64,000 nucleotides of DNA from Candidatus Thiodiazotropha sp. (ex Codakia rugifera) (GTDB taxonomy: Bacteria > Pseudomonadota > Gammaproteobacteria > Chromatiales > Chromatiaceae), in assembly GCA_025656675.1 (NCBI GenBank), contig JAHXHN010000007.1, forward strand, positions 69,040 through 133,039, read 5' to 3'. Within the stretch, counting starts at the first letter, position 1; each line of letters starts with the position of its first letter. Both the position numbers and the translations under genes were made by a program. The notes beneath the pieces were generated by a model. That model saw only the letters and a program-made list of their open reading frames with translations, was not told the origin of the DNA and did no database searches. This document shows, one piece after another, positions 42,101-50,661 of this stretch.

Positions 42101-45083
42101 ACTCAACACCCGCATTTTGTGCACCAGAGAGGGGAACCTCTTTGAGGTCGCAGAGTCGACGATCAACACCGGCAAAAGGTGCTGCCACATCAGCAGGATC
42201 CAAGCCAGGGAGAATCTGTGCAGGATCACCACTGCCATCCTTGGTCGCCATCGCCAGCAGAGCAGGAACTGTGCGCATATTACCGACGCAGGCTGCAGGC
42301 AGTGCCTGAGTGGAGGGGATATACTCATCGCCAAAATCGACGTTCTTGTGCTCTTCCTTCACCAGCTTGTAACCACCTGGTGTTGCTGCTTCGACTATAT
42401 AGTCGGAGGGCAACATCCACTCTTCAGGTAAAGAAAGAGGATTATCTACACCACGCCGGCTTGCATAGAAGGCATTCAGACTGGCTTGAATAGGTGCAGG
42501 TAGTGTTGCTGTATCGTAGTTATTGAAGGCAAAACCACCGTCAAATACACCAGGACGTACCTGATTGAAGTTACGCAGACCATCAAAGCAGCGGCTGTTT
42601 TCTTCATCGGTAATGGTGCCATCCAGATCGAAGTCGATCAGGTTTTGACCCTGACAACCGGTAGGCAGATTGTCATCCCAACTGTCGGTCCATGTAATAG
42701 CAAGGGCATCACCACGGTCGAAGATACCATTACCATTACGGTCGACATCTTCATTACCTGGCGCACCGCCATCTGCCCAGCCGAGGGGATAGTTATCCAC
42801 ATCAGCTAAGTCAATAGTGTTATTACCATTGATATCATCAATGAAACCATCGTCTGGTTCAGGCGCACCACCGTTCTGATTCCAGTCGATGTCACAGTCA
42901 TCGACACCAAAGTTTCCTTGAGGAAAACAGTCAATGTCACCATCGGCATACAGGTTAATCTGTACACGGGGAATACCTGGCTCCCAAGTCTCTGCAGCCG
43001 TAAACTGAGGCTCATCCTCGGCACGTACGGTGGCATAGTAGACGATACCTGAGATACCGCCATTCTCACCAACGAACTGAGGCAAGGTAGGTGGAATGGT
43101 GGTGAAATCAGGTGCAGTGAAATTTACATAATCGGTCTTACCGAATTGCATGACACTGGTCTGTCCCAGGAAGCCCTGGAAAGCTGCGGTCAGCACCTGG
43201 CCTGTTTCGGTACGTGAAAGGTTATTAGTGGTATTTGGGTTGATGAGAGGATTACCCGCATCTGCTGTTAAATCGCAATTAGCGGCTATACCATCACCTG
43301 CAACCGCTGGGTCACCCATATCAGCTGGGGTACAGACCTGTGGCTGAGGTGTCAACTCGCCAAACGAGGGCATATCCCAACCATTATCTGGAAGGACTTC
43401 ACCACCGGCATCCACAACAAATGTGGCGCCTGTTGCCTTCTTGTTGGCAAAGCTGACTTCAGCCACCAGCCAATGAAAGAAGGGGAAAACCTGATCAAAA
43501 GGTGCTTCACCAGCACCATCCATAGCGAAATTCTGATAGACGGTGCCATCACGCCAGCGGACACTGACATCCTGACTCTCTGGACCAATGCCGTTCTCAT
43601 CGTCTGAATTACCTGCTATGCCATCAGCACCATCCGGCTCCCAAAAACCGTCCTGGTCAACATCATTGAAGACAGCGGTATTCAGACGGGCAAACCAATT
43701 GAATACGGGAACATCGCCAAAGTTACAGCTCATACCCCCATTACAGGTACCACCGGTTTCATCAACAGTAAAAGGTTGGGCAGCTATAACCACATCCAAA
43801 GGTCTATCCCAGATAACCAGCTGATAACTGCCGGGAGGCACATTCGGGATAGAGAAATTACTGTCACCATCACAAGGCGCGGCAAAAAGCCCTCTTCCTA
43901 AACCGCCTGGTGTGGATTCGTTCAGACCGATCCAGCATTGTGGAAACGGACGACCACTAAAGAACTGAAAGTTCGGTGAACGGGACATATGCATGTCCGT
44001 AATGGTTCCGCTGACACTTGCCACTTGTTGACCTGGACCGGCAGACAAGGGAGGAAATCCGCCATCAGCTGTGGATTTAACGAAACCTACAAAGACGTGG
44101 GGCCCTGGAAGACCGAATTCGACAAACAAGGGGGGCTCATTCGCTTTAACCCACGCATCGATAACCTTACTACCTTCAATGGTGCTCGTCTGTACCCAAC
44201 CTGGATCAGCCGAAGGTGATGGAGGAATAATGATCACACCATATTTGCCCGGTGCAATGTTCTTGACCGTCAAGAAGCCATTCTCATCAGGCTGCAGCGT
44301 ACCGTCACCAAGATTGCTTACGATCGGATCACCATTCGCATCAAAACAACCGTAAAAAGTATTCGGATCTGCATCGGGTTGCCCGTCAGCGTCACAGCCA
44401 TGCTGATACTCGGTACCCAATGGATTACCGAATACATCCTGTATGACTTGGCCACCATTCTGGCCATAGCGGCCTGCCGGCTCCTCAAGAAACAGTTCGA
44501 ACTGAGTCCAGTCCACATGTCCGGGCTGGCCTACACCAGGGTCAGTCTCTTCCGGTAAATCTGGTGTGCCGTTGATCGGTGCATTGTCATGAAACAGATA
44601 GATCGAAATCTGGGAAGTAGGAATCGGCTGTTTCTGCACCACAACTGTGACATTATCCAGTGTTTGATCAGGATCCTCCGCATTAGGGAGTACCACCGCT
44701 TGGTTACCACTGATGCTATAACCTGCATAAGGCAGTACAGATACATAGTAGCGGCCTGGAGGAACACTAGTGATGTTGACCGAATCTTCTTCTACATTTC
44801 CACTCAAGCCACTACCATCGAATGCCAATGCGGGTGGATGGTTACTGGCATGAAAACCCATGGAGAGCAGTTCATCGGGAATGATTGATGGATTTGCAGG
44901 ATCAACTGCAAAAGTCTTATCCTCCTGCAACAGCCAGCGGAAGCCGCTCACTGCATTGCCATTCTTATCCACCACATTCAAATTAAATTGAGCTGCGTTT
45001 ACAGTTGTAGTCAGAAAAAGCAGAGTCAGTGCGATAAAAACCATCACACCTCTGTTTTTGTAACCCTGATTCTCGTTTATCAT
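39117..45083 (-). CDS. Giant secreted protein: beta-sandwich, EF-hand-like loops and right-handed beta-helix
   Basis: A 1988-residue protein with signal peptide (MINENQGYKNRGVMVFIALTL..., cleaved near VNA/AQ). The N-terminal 1250 residues hold several carboxypeptidase-regulatory/SdrD B-like sandwiches. They also hold Asp/Asn-rich loops resembling EF-hand or dockerin calcium sites (VDQDGFWEPDG, DINGNNTIDLAD, VDRNGNGIFDRGD, DFDLDGTITDEE). From about residue 1300 (VPGDFATIQEAI...LVEPGVYDEMVI) a parallel beta-helix runs to the C-terminus, which ends NDIGADEAM. No catalytic signature is clear. It leads the multicopper operon. The start is the ATG behind TCTGGAG; an ATG 17 codons upstream would spoil the signal peptide. 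Probably an extracellular scaffold; possibly a polysaccharide-binding protein. Confidence 0.85.
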   Translation of the reverse strand: MINENQGYKNRGVMVFIALTLLFLTTTVNAAQFNLNVVDKNGNAVSGFRWLLQEDKTFAVDPANPSIIPDELLSMGFHASNHPPALAFDGSGLSGNVEEDSVNITSVPPGRYYVSVLPYAGYSISGNQAVVLPNAEDPDQTLDNVTVVVQKQPIPTSQISIYLFHDNAPINGTPDLPEETDPGVGQPGHVDWTQFELFLEEPAGRYGQNGGQVIQDVFGNPLGTEYQHGCDADGQPDADPNTFYGCFDANGDPIVSNLGDGTLQPDENGFLTVKNIAPGKYGVIIIPPSPSADPGWVQTSTIEGSKVIDAWVKANEPPLFVEFGLPGPHVFVGFVKSTADGGFPPLSAGPGQQVASVSGTITDMHMSRSPNFQFFSGRPFPQCWIGLNESTPGGLGRGLFAAPCDGDSNFSIPNVPPGSYQLVIWDRPLDVVIAAQPFTVDETGGTCNGGMSCNFGDVPVFNWFARLNTAVFNDVDQDGFWEPDGADGIAGNSDDENGIGPESQDVSVRWRDGTVYQNFAMDGAGEAPFDQVFPFFHWLVAEVSFANKKATGATFVVDAGGEVLPDNGWDMPSFGELTPQPQVCTPADMGDPAVAGDGIAANCDLTADAGNPLINPNTTNNLSRTETGQVLTAAFQGFLGQTSVMQFGKTDYVNFTAPDFTTIPPTLPQFVGENGGISGIVYYATVRAEDEPQFTAAETWEPGIPRVQINLYADGDIDCFPQGNFGVDDCDIDWNQNGGAPEPDDGFIDDINGNNTIDLADVDNYPLGWADGGAPGNEDVDRNGNGIFDRGDALAITWTDSWDDNLPTGCQGQNLIDFDLDGTITDEENSRCFDGLRNFNQVRPGVFDGGFAFNNYDTATLPAPIQASLNAFYASRRGVDNPLSLPEEWMLPSDYIVEAATPGGYKLVKEEHKNVDFGDEYIPSTQALPAACVGNMRTVPALLAMATKDGSGDPAQILPGLDPADVAAPFAGVDRRLCDLKEVPLSGAQNAGVEFFLMTDVPLVGNASGVILNDLANEFNPNSPAFGEKFAPPNAPVAFYDAEGNQVSRIYADTYGRYNAVVPSTFTANLPQPSGQSPNMLVSCMNDAGPIPNPAYDPALDADGDNIDDNGNASTMLDPYFNKQFSQFCYTFQYMPGATTYLDTPVEPIAAFAGPGNFPVDCERPTLIPMIRYVKRRGTNIGPFALPGQQVRIQAMGNNVLVPNPEWDGVDLANKFVSRNYNFGANPQAKLVAADGTETPMTVVNGNGNRIFAEVPAVAPGDYQVVVTRVGGVPAPVDSPLGVTLTVGTMLGTAEVGVRPNGGTYNVWSVPGDFATIQEAIGDPTKLGQPGVAAGDLILVEPGVYDEMVIMWKPVKLQGWGAGAVTLNARQSPTEKIVQWRALARKLDDDGSIDRLMGQTLAPFGFPALAEALFPTEQGAGIFVTGKRTGANRFGALANRGARIDGFTIVGASQGGGIVANGFNQFMNISNNIVTSNAGIFGGGIRIGHPNISHEIAAESDYNLGGVDENEVGDLVYDDARNDRIRIHHNHITQNGNSNGTGGGISLNVGADNYQVQQNWVCGNFGKGNGGGISHFGRSNGGVIEDNHIIFNEVFNQQVGTAPSGGGIFIGGQPPLMAADETGLMLSSGTGHVTVDANIIRGNAAGAGDGSAIRIDTANGLDVDRSLGARGPWYDVFVYNNMIDNNVAGIAGAISVSDSLQAIIRNNTVANNESTATGSQAFEITNPNLSIPQPAGIISRLHGPAMSQLVNIDDAAGDVFIDPATLRDPDGALFSDLFLRNNIVYHNRSFFWLNFDSPATPISETGLFPATDICLASVPADLTTFDPATCNAELVNIEGYTNDLAVMNGKVETADVLDARFSLLQTGELVQFPGSNTFITGDAGFVNEYFNESRDGFLFPEFKTLATAGAFDEGGNFIQVAFGPLSLVELDDVVGNAEGPLYDYHLTAASAAINNAANVNAASRLGVDIDNDARPNGGLNDIGADEAM

Positions 45084-45672
45084 GGTTTTTTCTCCAGACC
45101 CTAATTGGTCAACAAACTTTACTGGGACTTGCATGCCAAGCTATCCAGACACACCAGCCCCTTTACCAGTGCTTAAGCCAAAGTTTAAGTTTCTCTATAT
45201 AAAGAGTCTTTGCGTGTTACTACGCCAATCACACATCAAATCTCCTACCCGGGGATGAGTAAATTGAGTATTTAGCCGGGAGTAAAAACCCTACTGCAAA
45301 AGGTAGGGTTGCCAGATAGGATTTAGAGTCGGGTTTTAATTCGACAATCGAGTGATTTTTCTACAAAATTGACGGTGATTAAATACAGAAAACAGATACA
45401 GCAATCACTTGATGAAAACACCTCATCAGCGTGCGTGGATTGAGCCGAACATTACAAAACCCAGTAACGTGGCATACATAAGATTTTCATGGGGTTTATT
45501 CAAGATTGAATTTGTGTCATTGTGCCCTATAAGCAAATTCAAGACTGAAATTAATCATAATAATTCATGGTTTGCATAGCGCCCATTCATATCTAAACTT
45601 AGTTTGTTATAGATATACATAAAACGATCCTATCTTAGAAAAGAAACAACTAAGATCTAACATAATATTCGG
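45084..45672. promoter_or_regulatory. Divergent control region of the multicopper operon and the response regulator gene
   Basis: These 589 bases hold no gene. The key element is AACCCTAC-N8-GTAGGGTT (45287-45310), a perfect inverted repeat. Next to it, GAGTA recurs at 45257, 45266 and 45280; its minus-strand form TACTCAT fits the NarL heptamer pattern TACYYMT. CCCGG and CCGGG flank the GAGTA repeats. A NarL-type regulator is encoded at the right edge, so this is its likely target. Confidence 0.55.
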
Positions 45673-46341
45673 ATGGCAATGGACGTGGACAAGAAGAAAA
45701 TCATCATCGCCGAAGATCACAACATTTTACGTGCCGGGCTCAAGGCATTGTTGACCTCCAATCCACAGTTTGAAGTGATTGGTGAGGCTGACAATGGTCG
45801 GGAAGCTATTCGTCGTGTCATCGATCTTAAACCCGACTTGGTTATCATGGACTTGAGCATGCCTGGATTGAACGGTATGGATGCAATACGTGAAATCAAA
45901 GAACGTATGCCCGATGTCAAGACATTGGTTCTAACGGTACACAATGAGGAAGAGTATGTACTTGCCAGTCTTAAAGCTGGCGCTAACGGCTATGTGCTGA
46001 AGGATGCCACCCAAAATGAACTGATGACTGCTGCCGAACGGGTCTTGAATGGAAAGACCTACTTGAGTGCGGAAATTACTGAAAAAGTAGTCAACAGCTA
46101 CCTGAATACGAATAACATCAACCAGGAACCTGTTACCCGATGGGATACGGTTACTCAAAGAGAACGGCAAATCCTCAAGTTGATAGCTGAAGGCCACACC
46201 AATAAGAGCATGGCGGAATATCTCTGCATCAGTGTAAAAACGGTGGAGAAACACCGCGCCAATCTAATGAAGAAACTTGATCTGCATAGTGTTTCGGCGC
46301 TGACGACCTACGCGCTAGAGAAAGGTATTATTAACCGTTGA
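45673..46341 (+). CDS. NarL/FixJ-type response regulator
   Basis: A 222-residue two-domain regulator. The receiver (about residues 8-125) has the acidic pair Glu14-Asp15, phosphoacceptor Asp60 (VIMDLSMPG), Thr in VLTVHNEEE and Lys in YVLKDATQ. The LuxR-type helix-turn-helix (about 155-215) reads LTQRERQILKLIAEGHTNKSMAEYL-like, ending KTVEKHRANLMKKL. It converges with an intact soluble kinase gene with an 11-bp overlap and is divergent from the multicopper operon. I infer it controls that operon. The ribosome-binding site is weak; a second ATG lies two codons in. Confidence 0.93.
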   Translation: MAMDVDKKKIIIAEDHNILRAGLKALLTSNPQFEVIGEADNGREAIRRVIDLKPDLVIMDLSMPGLNGMDAIREIKERMPDVKTLVLTVHNEEEYVLASLKAGANGYVLKDATQNELMTAAERVLNGKTYLSAEITEKVVNSYLNTNNINQEPVTRWDTVTQRERQILKLIAEGHTNKSMAEYLCISVKTVEKHRANLMKKLDLHSVSALTTYALEKGIINR

Positions 46342-47179
46342 GTGTGACCTTTTGCACGGGAAAAATTACCTGAATCTCTACACCCTGATCAACACCTGCA
46401 TGCATATCCATTTTGCCGTTCAGTGACTCGGCACGTTCGCGCATGCTCATCAAGCCCAAGCCTAATTTATCCTTTATGTCAGCAAGGTCAAAACCGATAC
46501 CATTATCCAAAATAGTAAGGTGAATAGCATCATGTGAGTGGACCACGGAAACCTGAATCACATTTGCTTGGGAATATTTCACAGCATTGTTCAGTGACTC
46601 CTGAACAATCCGATAGATAACACTCTTATGCGCTTCAGGTATTTGGGATTCATCAATATGAAAATCGGTAACGACATCCACCTTGGAACAAATCCTTGAT
46701 ATCTGACGACACTGCCATGAGACAGCCGCCAGTACTCCCAGATCATCCAAAATAGCAGGACGGATCGCGCTGCAAATAGTTCTTACTTCAGTGATCGCCT
46801 GTTTAACCATGGAAGAGAGCGCTTCCAGAGACTCCCTGTGGTTTCCTGGCAATGGAACATCGCTGGAACTTCCATCCAGACAATGCTGTACATGCAAACC
46901 CATTGTAGTCAGCAACTGGCCTAATCCGTCATGTAGTTCCCGAGAAATCCTTTTCTTCTCCTCCTCTTCAGAATTCATTCTCCGAGAAGGCAGTTGCTCA
47001 TGCCCGAGAAGATCGGTGAAATCGGTGGCAACTTGAGAATCCATCAAAGGCATCTTGTCTTTCAAAGCGATAGACTTACTGGATGGTTTGGCAATTGGCG
47101 AGATTGAAGAAGCAGATAGCGTTAACAAGGACTGACCCGTTATATCCAGCTTATTTGCTTTACCTTTAACCAGTGTCAT
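46331..47179 (-). CDS. Soluble histidine kinase (NreB/DegS-like), intact
   Basis: A 282-residue kinase with no membrane helix and no recognisable sensor domain; the first 65 residues look disordered. The HisKA_3 domain has His83 in RISRELHDGLGQ. The HATPase domain is complete: N-box ESLNNAVK (Asn197/198), G1 DNGIGF (225-230) and G2 GLGLMSMRERAESLNG. It contrasts with the degenerate membrane kinase of the neighbouring operon, which shares the same His domain class. It is tail to tail with the response regulator gene. It may phosphorylate that regulator while the membrane protein supplies the sensing input. CAGGGG precedes the ATG; a TTG one codon earlier is also possible. Confidence 0.92.
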   Translation of the reverse strand: MTLVKGKANKLDITGQSLLTLSASSISPIAKPSSKSIALKDKMPLMDSQVATDFTDLLGHEQLPSRRMNSEEEEKKRISRELHDGLGQLLTTMGLHVQHCLDGSSSDVPLPGNHRESLEALSSMVKQAITEVRTICSAIRPAILDDLGVLAAVSWQCRQISRICSKVDVVTDFHIDESQIPEAHKSVIYRIVQESLNNAVKYSQANVIQVSVVHSHDAIHLTILDNGIGFDLADIKDKLGLGLMSMRERAESLNGKMDMHAGVDQGVEIQVIFPVQKVTLNG

Positions 47180-47591
47180 CAACAGTGCCCCTGAATTTTA
47201 TGAAACCAAAAAACTCAATGATGATTTACAAATAAATAAACTTCAGAAAACGTGTCATCCGGTCCACATTTTTTTATTTATTACTGCGGTTACAAGCATT
47301 GTTCATGCCATGCATTATATTTATCTTATTTAATATAGGCTTACAGTTCTTTTATAATGTTTATTATAATAATATGTGGTTTCTGAGTGTAAGGAATCCC
47401 GACATATATACGATTAATTCCTAAAGTAATATGGGTGATATGCCCTATTTCGAAAGAATGTGTCGGGAAAGTTTACAATTCAATAACCCTCTATCTGATG
47501 GATCTCCTTGACAATCAGAGAAGGAAATGGGAGATGCCCCATACATTATCAGTATAAATTTGGGTGGTGTGCTTCTAATTATTAATTTCAG
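47180..47591. other. AT-rich non-coding gap upstream of the soluble kinase gene
   Basis: About 410 bases without a gene. It is AT-rich at the kinase end. An 8-bp inverted repeat TCCCGACA (47397-47404) / TGTCGGGA (47461-47468) encloses ATGGGTGATATGCCCTAT. The string TGCCCTAT also occurs before the response regulator gene near 45527. These may be regulatory; no promoter is clear. Confidence 0.35.
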
Positions 47592-48347
47592 CTAGGCAAG
47601 CTGCTCGGCGACCCTTCGTAAATCATCACGCGTATCAACCCCGCGGCCAGGCTCCTTTTGAGCATGGCTGACATGGATTTTTCCACCATGCCATAAAACC
47701 CTTAGTTGTTCCAACGATTCTGCTCGTTCTATAGGGGCATGGTCCCAGGCTACGAAACGAGACAAATACCCTGCTCGATAGGCGTAGAGTCCTATATGCC
47801 GGGAAAAGCCTGTATCACTGGGAAGCGGTGTATCAGCTCTGATGAACTCATCCCGATGCCAGGGTATGGGCGCCCGACTGAAATAGAGGGCAAAACCTTG
47901 TGCATCAGTCACTACCTTCACAATATGGGGGTCGAACAGGGTAGCACGGTCGGTAATTTGTGTAGCGAGGGTTGTGACTGCAGCAATCTCATGTCTGTTC
48001 ATATCCTCTGCAACCTGGCTGAGCAGCTCTGCCGGCATACAGGGCTCATCTCCCTGTAGATTAACTATGATCTCATCCTCATCCCAGCCCCTGATTGAAA
48101 CCACTTCACCGATTCTGTCAGAACCGCTACGATGCTGATCAGATGTCATGCAGACATCGGCTGAAAATAGACGACAGGCATCAGCGATCTGCTGACTGTC
48201 TGTGGCAACCACAACTTCAGTGGCGCCACTCTCAACAGCACGCTCGAAGACATGCTGTATCATCGGCTTTCCAGCCAACTCCAATAGTGGTTTCCCAGGT
48301 AGACGCACAGAGGCATAACGAGCGGGTATGACCACTTTGAATTGCAT
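47592..48347 (-). CDS. kdsB: 3-deoxy-manno-octulosonate cytidylyltransferase KdsB
   Basis: A 251-residue cytoplasmic enzyme that activates Kdo with CTP to CMP-Kdo for lipopolysaccharide. The N-terminus VVIPARYASVRLPGKPL is the nucleotide-binding signature, followed by HRSGSDRIGE and VNLQGDEPCMP. Length is normal. The ATG shares one base with the stop codon of the preceding small gene, so the two are coupled. It ends the lpxK cluster. Confidence 0.96.
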   Translation of the reverse strand: MQFKVVIPARYASVRLPGKPLLELAGKPMIQHVFERAVESGATEVVVATDSQQIADACRLFSADVCMTSDQHRSGSDRIGEVVSIRGWDEDEIIVNLQGDEPCMPAELLSQVAEDMNRHEIAAVTTLATQITDRATLFDPHIVKVVTDAQGFALYFSRAPIPWHRDEFIRADTPLPSDTGFSRHIGLYAYRAGYLSRFVAWDHAPIERAESLEQLRVLWHGGKIHVSHAQKEPGRGVDTRDDLRRVAEQLA

Positions 48348-48541
48348 CAGCGCTTTCCTTCTGTAATCTCTTCATCCGCAGCAAGTTTTCTAGCCTCTTC
48401 CTCAAGCATCACGGGTATATCGTCGCGAATAGGAAAGGCCAGACGGTCAACCCGGCAGATGAGTTCACTCTCTTTTTTCATATAATTGAGCTTCCCCTTG
48501 CAGAGAGGGCAAACCAGAATATCAAGCAGTTTTCTGTCCAT
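48347..48541 (-). CDS. Trm112-like zinc-ribbon protein (YcaR/UPF0434 family)
   Basis: A 64-residue protein with [14 protein letters not shown] (Cys11, Cys14), a further Cys29 and the [13 protein letters not shown] signature of the family. It lies between lpxK and kdsB, as ycaR does in E. coli. The lpxK frame overlaps its start by 20 bp. Function is unproven; Trm112 relatives stabilise methyltransferases. Confidence 0.93.
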   Translation of the reverse strand: MDRKLLDILVCPLCKGKLNYMKKESELICRVDRLAFPIRDDIPVMLEEEARKLAADEEITEGKR

Positions 48542-49517
48542 CTGTCAGCCTTTTAGTGAGTGCCAAAAGTTGTCGTTCAAATCCGGCATCTACTACAGCC
48601 GTGGCAGGCACGTACCAATGGCCGGGTTGTGCAAACAATTCGCACTTTACCGCATCTTTCTCTGTCATGAGAACAGTCTGAGGTGAAAAAGCGATTAAAT
48701 CACTTTGTGAGTAACGGTAATGATCAGGAAAAGCATGGCGTTCCAGCTTCAGCCCGTTTGCTTCCAACATGGAAAAAAAACGTTCTGGGCAACCAATACC
48801 GGCAACTGCATGGACCTTTGCGTCACCAAAAGTTGTTAACTTTCTAGGTTCGCTTAGACCATCCAGGGAGAGTGCATCATCACCCCTCACATGCATGCTA
48901 TATTCTCCCTCCTTTGGTTTGCCGTTAATGATGACCAAATCGACATTTGCAAGACGTTTGGGGGTTTCACGCAGTGGCCCGGCCGGTAGACAAAGACCAT
49001 TGCCAAAACGTCTTACACCATCAACAACAGCTATCTCCAACTTCCTATCAAGCCCATAATGCTGTAAGCCGTCGTCGGAAATGATGATATTACACGCATG
49101 TTCAGCTAACAGTCGCGCTGCAACTGCAGGCCTATCAGCACCAGCATAAACAGGACAGCCGGTACGACGTTTGAGTAAGATCGCCTCATCACCCACCTCT
49201 TCCGCCAGACTCTCAGTCGTCACTTCACATGGCCAGTGGTCAGATGTTCCACCATACCCCCGGGTAATGATACCGGGCTTGAATCCCCAATCCACCAGCT
49301 TGCCGGTCAGCCAGATAACCAACGGTGTCTTACCTGTGCCACCCACAGAGATATTACCCACAATGATGACAGGCACATCAAGTGTTCGAACCTGCAGCCA
49401 GCCGATACGATAAAACAGACGGCGGATTGTGCTCAGCAGGCAGAACAGACCCGACAGGGGTAACAGTAACAAGGTCAATAAATGCCAACCATTCCAGGAT
49501 GCTTCGATCGACTTCAA
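48522..49517 (-). CDS. lpxK: Tetraacyldisaccharide 4'-kinase LpxK
   Basis: A 331-residue inner-membrane kinase adding the 4'-phosphate of lipid A. An N-terminal hydrophobic segment (about residues 12-30) precedes the P-loop [12 protein letters not shown] (54-65), then GYGG and DDGLQHY. The start is a TTG behind GAGGG; no in-frame ATG exists before the conserved N-terminus. It follows exbD after 13 bp. In many relatives msbA lies between exbD and lpxK; it is absent here. Confidence 0.94.
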   Translation of the reverse strand: MKSIEASWNGWHLLTLLLLPLSGLFCLLSTIRRLFYRIGWLQVRTLDVPVIIVGNISVGGTGKTPLVIWLTGKLVDWGFKPGIITRGYGGTSDHWPCEVTTESLAEEVGDEAILLKRRTGCPVYAGADRPAVAARLLAEHACNIIISDDGLQHYGLDRKLEIAVVDGVRRFGNGLCLPAGPLRETPKRLANVDLVIINGKPKEGEYSMHVRGDDALSLDGLSEPRKLTTFGDAKVHAVAGIGCPERFFSMLEANGLKLERHAFPDHYRYSQSDLIAFSPQTVLMTEKDAVKCELFAQPGHWYVPATAVVDAGFERQLLALTKRLTDGQKTA

Positions 49518-49530
49518 ATGGGAAAAGCCC

Positions 49531-49950
49531 TCACTCAGCCACTGGTCGATGTGCAGAGAAAGTCATCTTCGTTAATCCCAACTGGCTTGCCGCGTCCATA
49601 GCCGTCATCACCGATTGATGGGGAGTCCGGGCATCTGCATTGATAACGACAGGCAAATCCCGCTTATCTCCCACTGCATTGCTGATGGCCTGTTTTAAGG
49701 TATCAATCTCTGTATTGATAACCTCAAGCTGATTCACGAAAAAAGTACCTGATATATTGATAGTGATATCCAGCTTATGTTTTTCTGGCTCTATCTCTTC
49801 GCCGGTGGCTTCCGGCAATTCGATCATGATCTGACTCTCCCGCTCGAAAGTGGTGGAGACCATAAAAAAAATCAACAGCAGAAAGACCACATCGATCAGC
49901 GGTGTAATATCCACTTCGGGTGATTTTCGAGGATTCGGGCGGAGATTCAT
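49531..49950 (-). CDS. exbD: ExbD/TolR-type energy transducer subunit
   Basis: A 139-residue protein with a short cytoplasmic start, one membrane helix (about residues 16-36) containing the key Asp in VDITPLIDVVFLLLIFFM, and a periplasmic domain. It couples the proton gradient with the ExbB-type partner, with which it overlaps by 4 bp. Its place beside lpxK and comEC is a common gammaproteobacterial arrangement, without a tonB gene. Confidence 0.93.
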   Translation of the reverse strand: MNLRPNPRKSPEVDITPLIDVVFLLLIFFMVSTTFERESQIMIELPEATGEEIEPEKHKLDITINISGTFFVNQLEVINTEIDTLKQAISNAVGDKRDLPVVINADARTPHQSVMTAMDAASQLGLTKMTFSAHRPVAE

Positions 49951-50561
49951 CTCAACTCTCTTTCCCCATGGATGACTTCGACAAGCTTAAGTGCCTGCTC
50001 TTCCATCCCTATCACCAGTCTGTCTATCAGTCCACTGAAATAGCGATGAAACATCAGGCTTGGTATGGCCACGGAGAGCCCTGCTGCTGTGGTAATCAGC
50101 GCTTCCGAAATACCACCGGCCAACACGCCGGGATCACCGACTCCGGCCGTTACAATGACACTGAACACCTTGATCATACCGATAACAGTACCCAGTAGCC
50201 CAAGCAATGGCGAGATCGATGCGATGGTACCCAGGGTATTGAGATAGCGCTCAAGCTCGTGGACCACCTGGCGACCAACCTCTTCAATCGCTTCCTTCAT
50301 TACTTCTTTGTTATGGTCCCTGTTGATCAGTCCTGCCGCCAAAATCCTACCCAACGGTGAGCTGGACCTCAACTTACTCAGATCAGCCAGATCCAGCTTT
50401 TTATCTCTGTGCAGTTGCAGAATCTGCCTCATCAGGTAGTCAGGCATGACCTTTTTTCGCTGTAGCGACCAGAGCCTTTCAAAGACTATCCCCAGGGCTA
50501 CAATGGAGCAGGCGATGATGGGCAACATGAGCCATCCGCCAGACTTTACCAGTTCAAACAC
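49947..50561 (-). CDS. exbB: MotA/TolQ/ExbB-type proton channel protein
   Basis: A 204-residue protein with three membrane helices (about residues 9-29, 105-130, 150-175) and the conserved TISPLLGLLGTVIGMIKVF region (here SISPLLGLLGTVIGM). It forms the proton channel with the ExbD-type partner. The start is a GTG preceded by AAGGA at a long spacing. A 100-bp gap separates it from comEC. Confidence 0.93.
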   Translation of the reverse strand: MFELVKSGGWLMLPIIACSIVALGIVFERLWSLQRKKVMPDYLMRQILQLHRDKKLDLADLSKLRSSSPLGRILAAGLINRDHNKEVMKEAIEEVGRQVVHELERYLNTLGTIASISPLLGLLGTVIGMIKVFSVIVTAGVGDPGVLAGGISEALITTAAGLSVAIPSLMFHRYFSGLIDRLVIGMEEQALKLVEVIHGERELR

Positions 50562-50661
50562 CTTATATGCGTCCTTTATTCATTAGTGAAGAAACATTCC
50601 CGTGCGGCAATCATACTTTATGCAAGCATCTCACTGAAAGTAACGGTTTCAAATTGGCAGC

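Noticed and set aside
45084-45134. Start of the giant gene at the upstream ATG
   Set aside because: The internal ATG has a good ribosome-binding site and gives a normal signal peptide; the upstream extension is polar and would block it.
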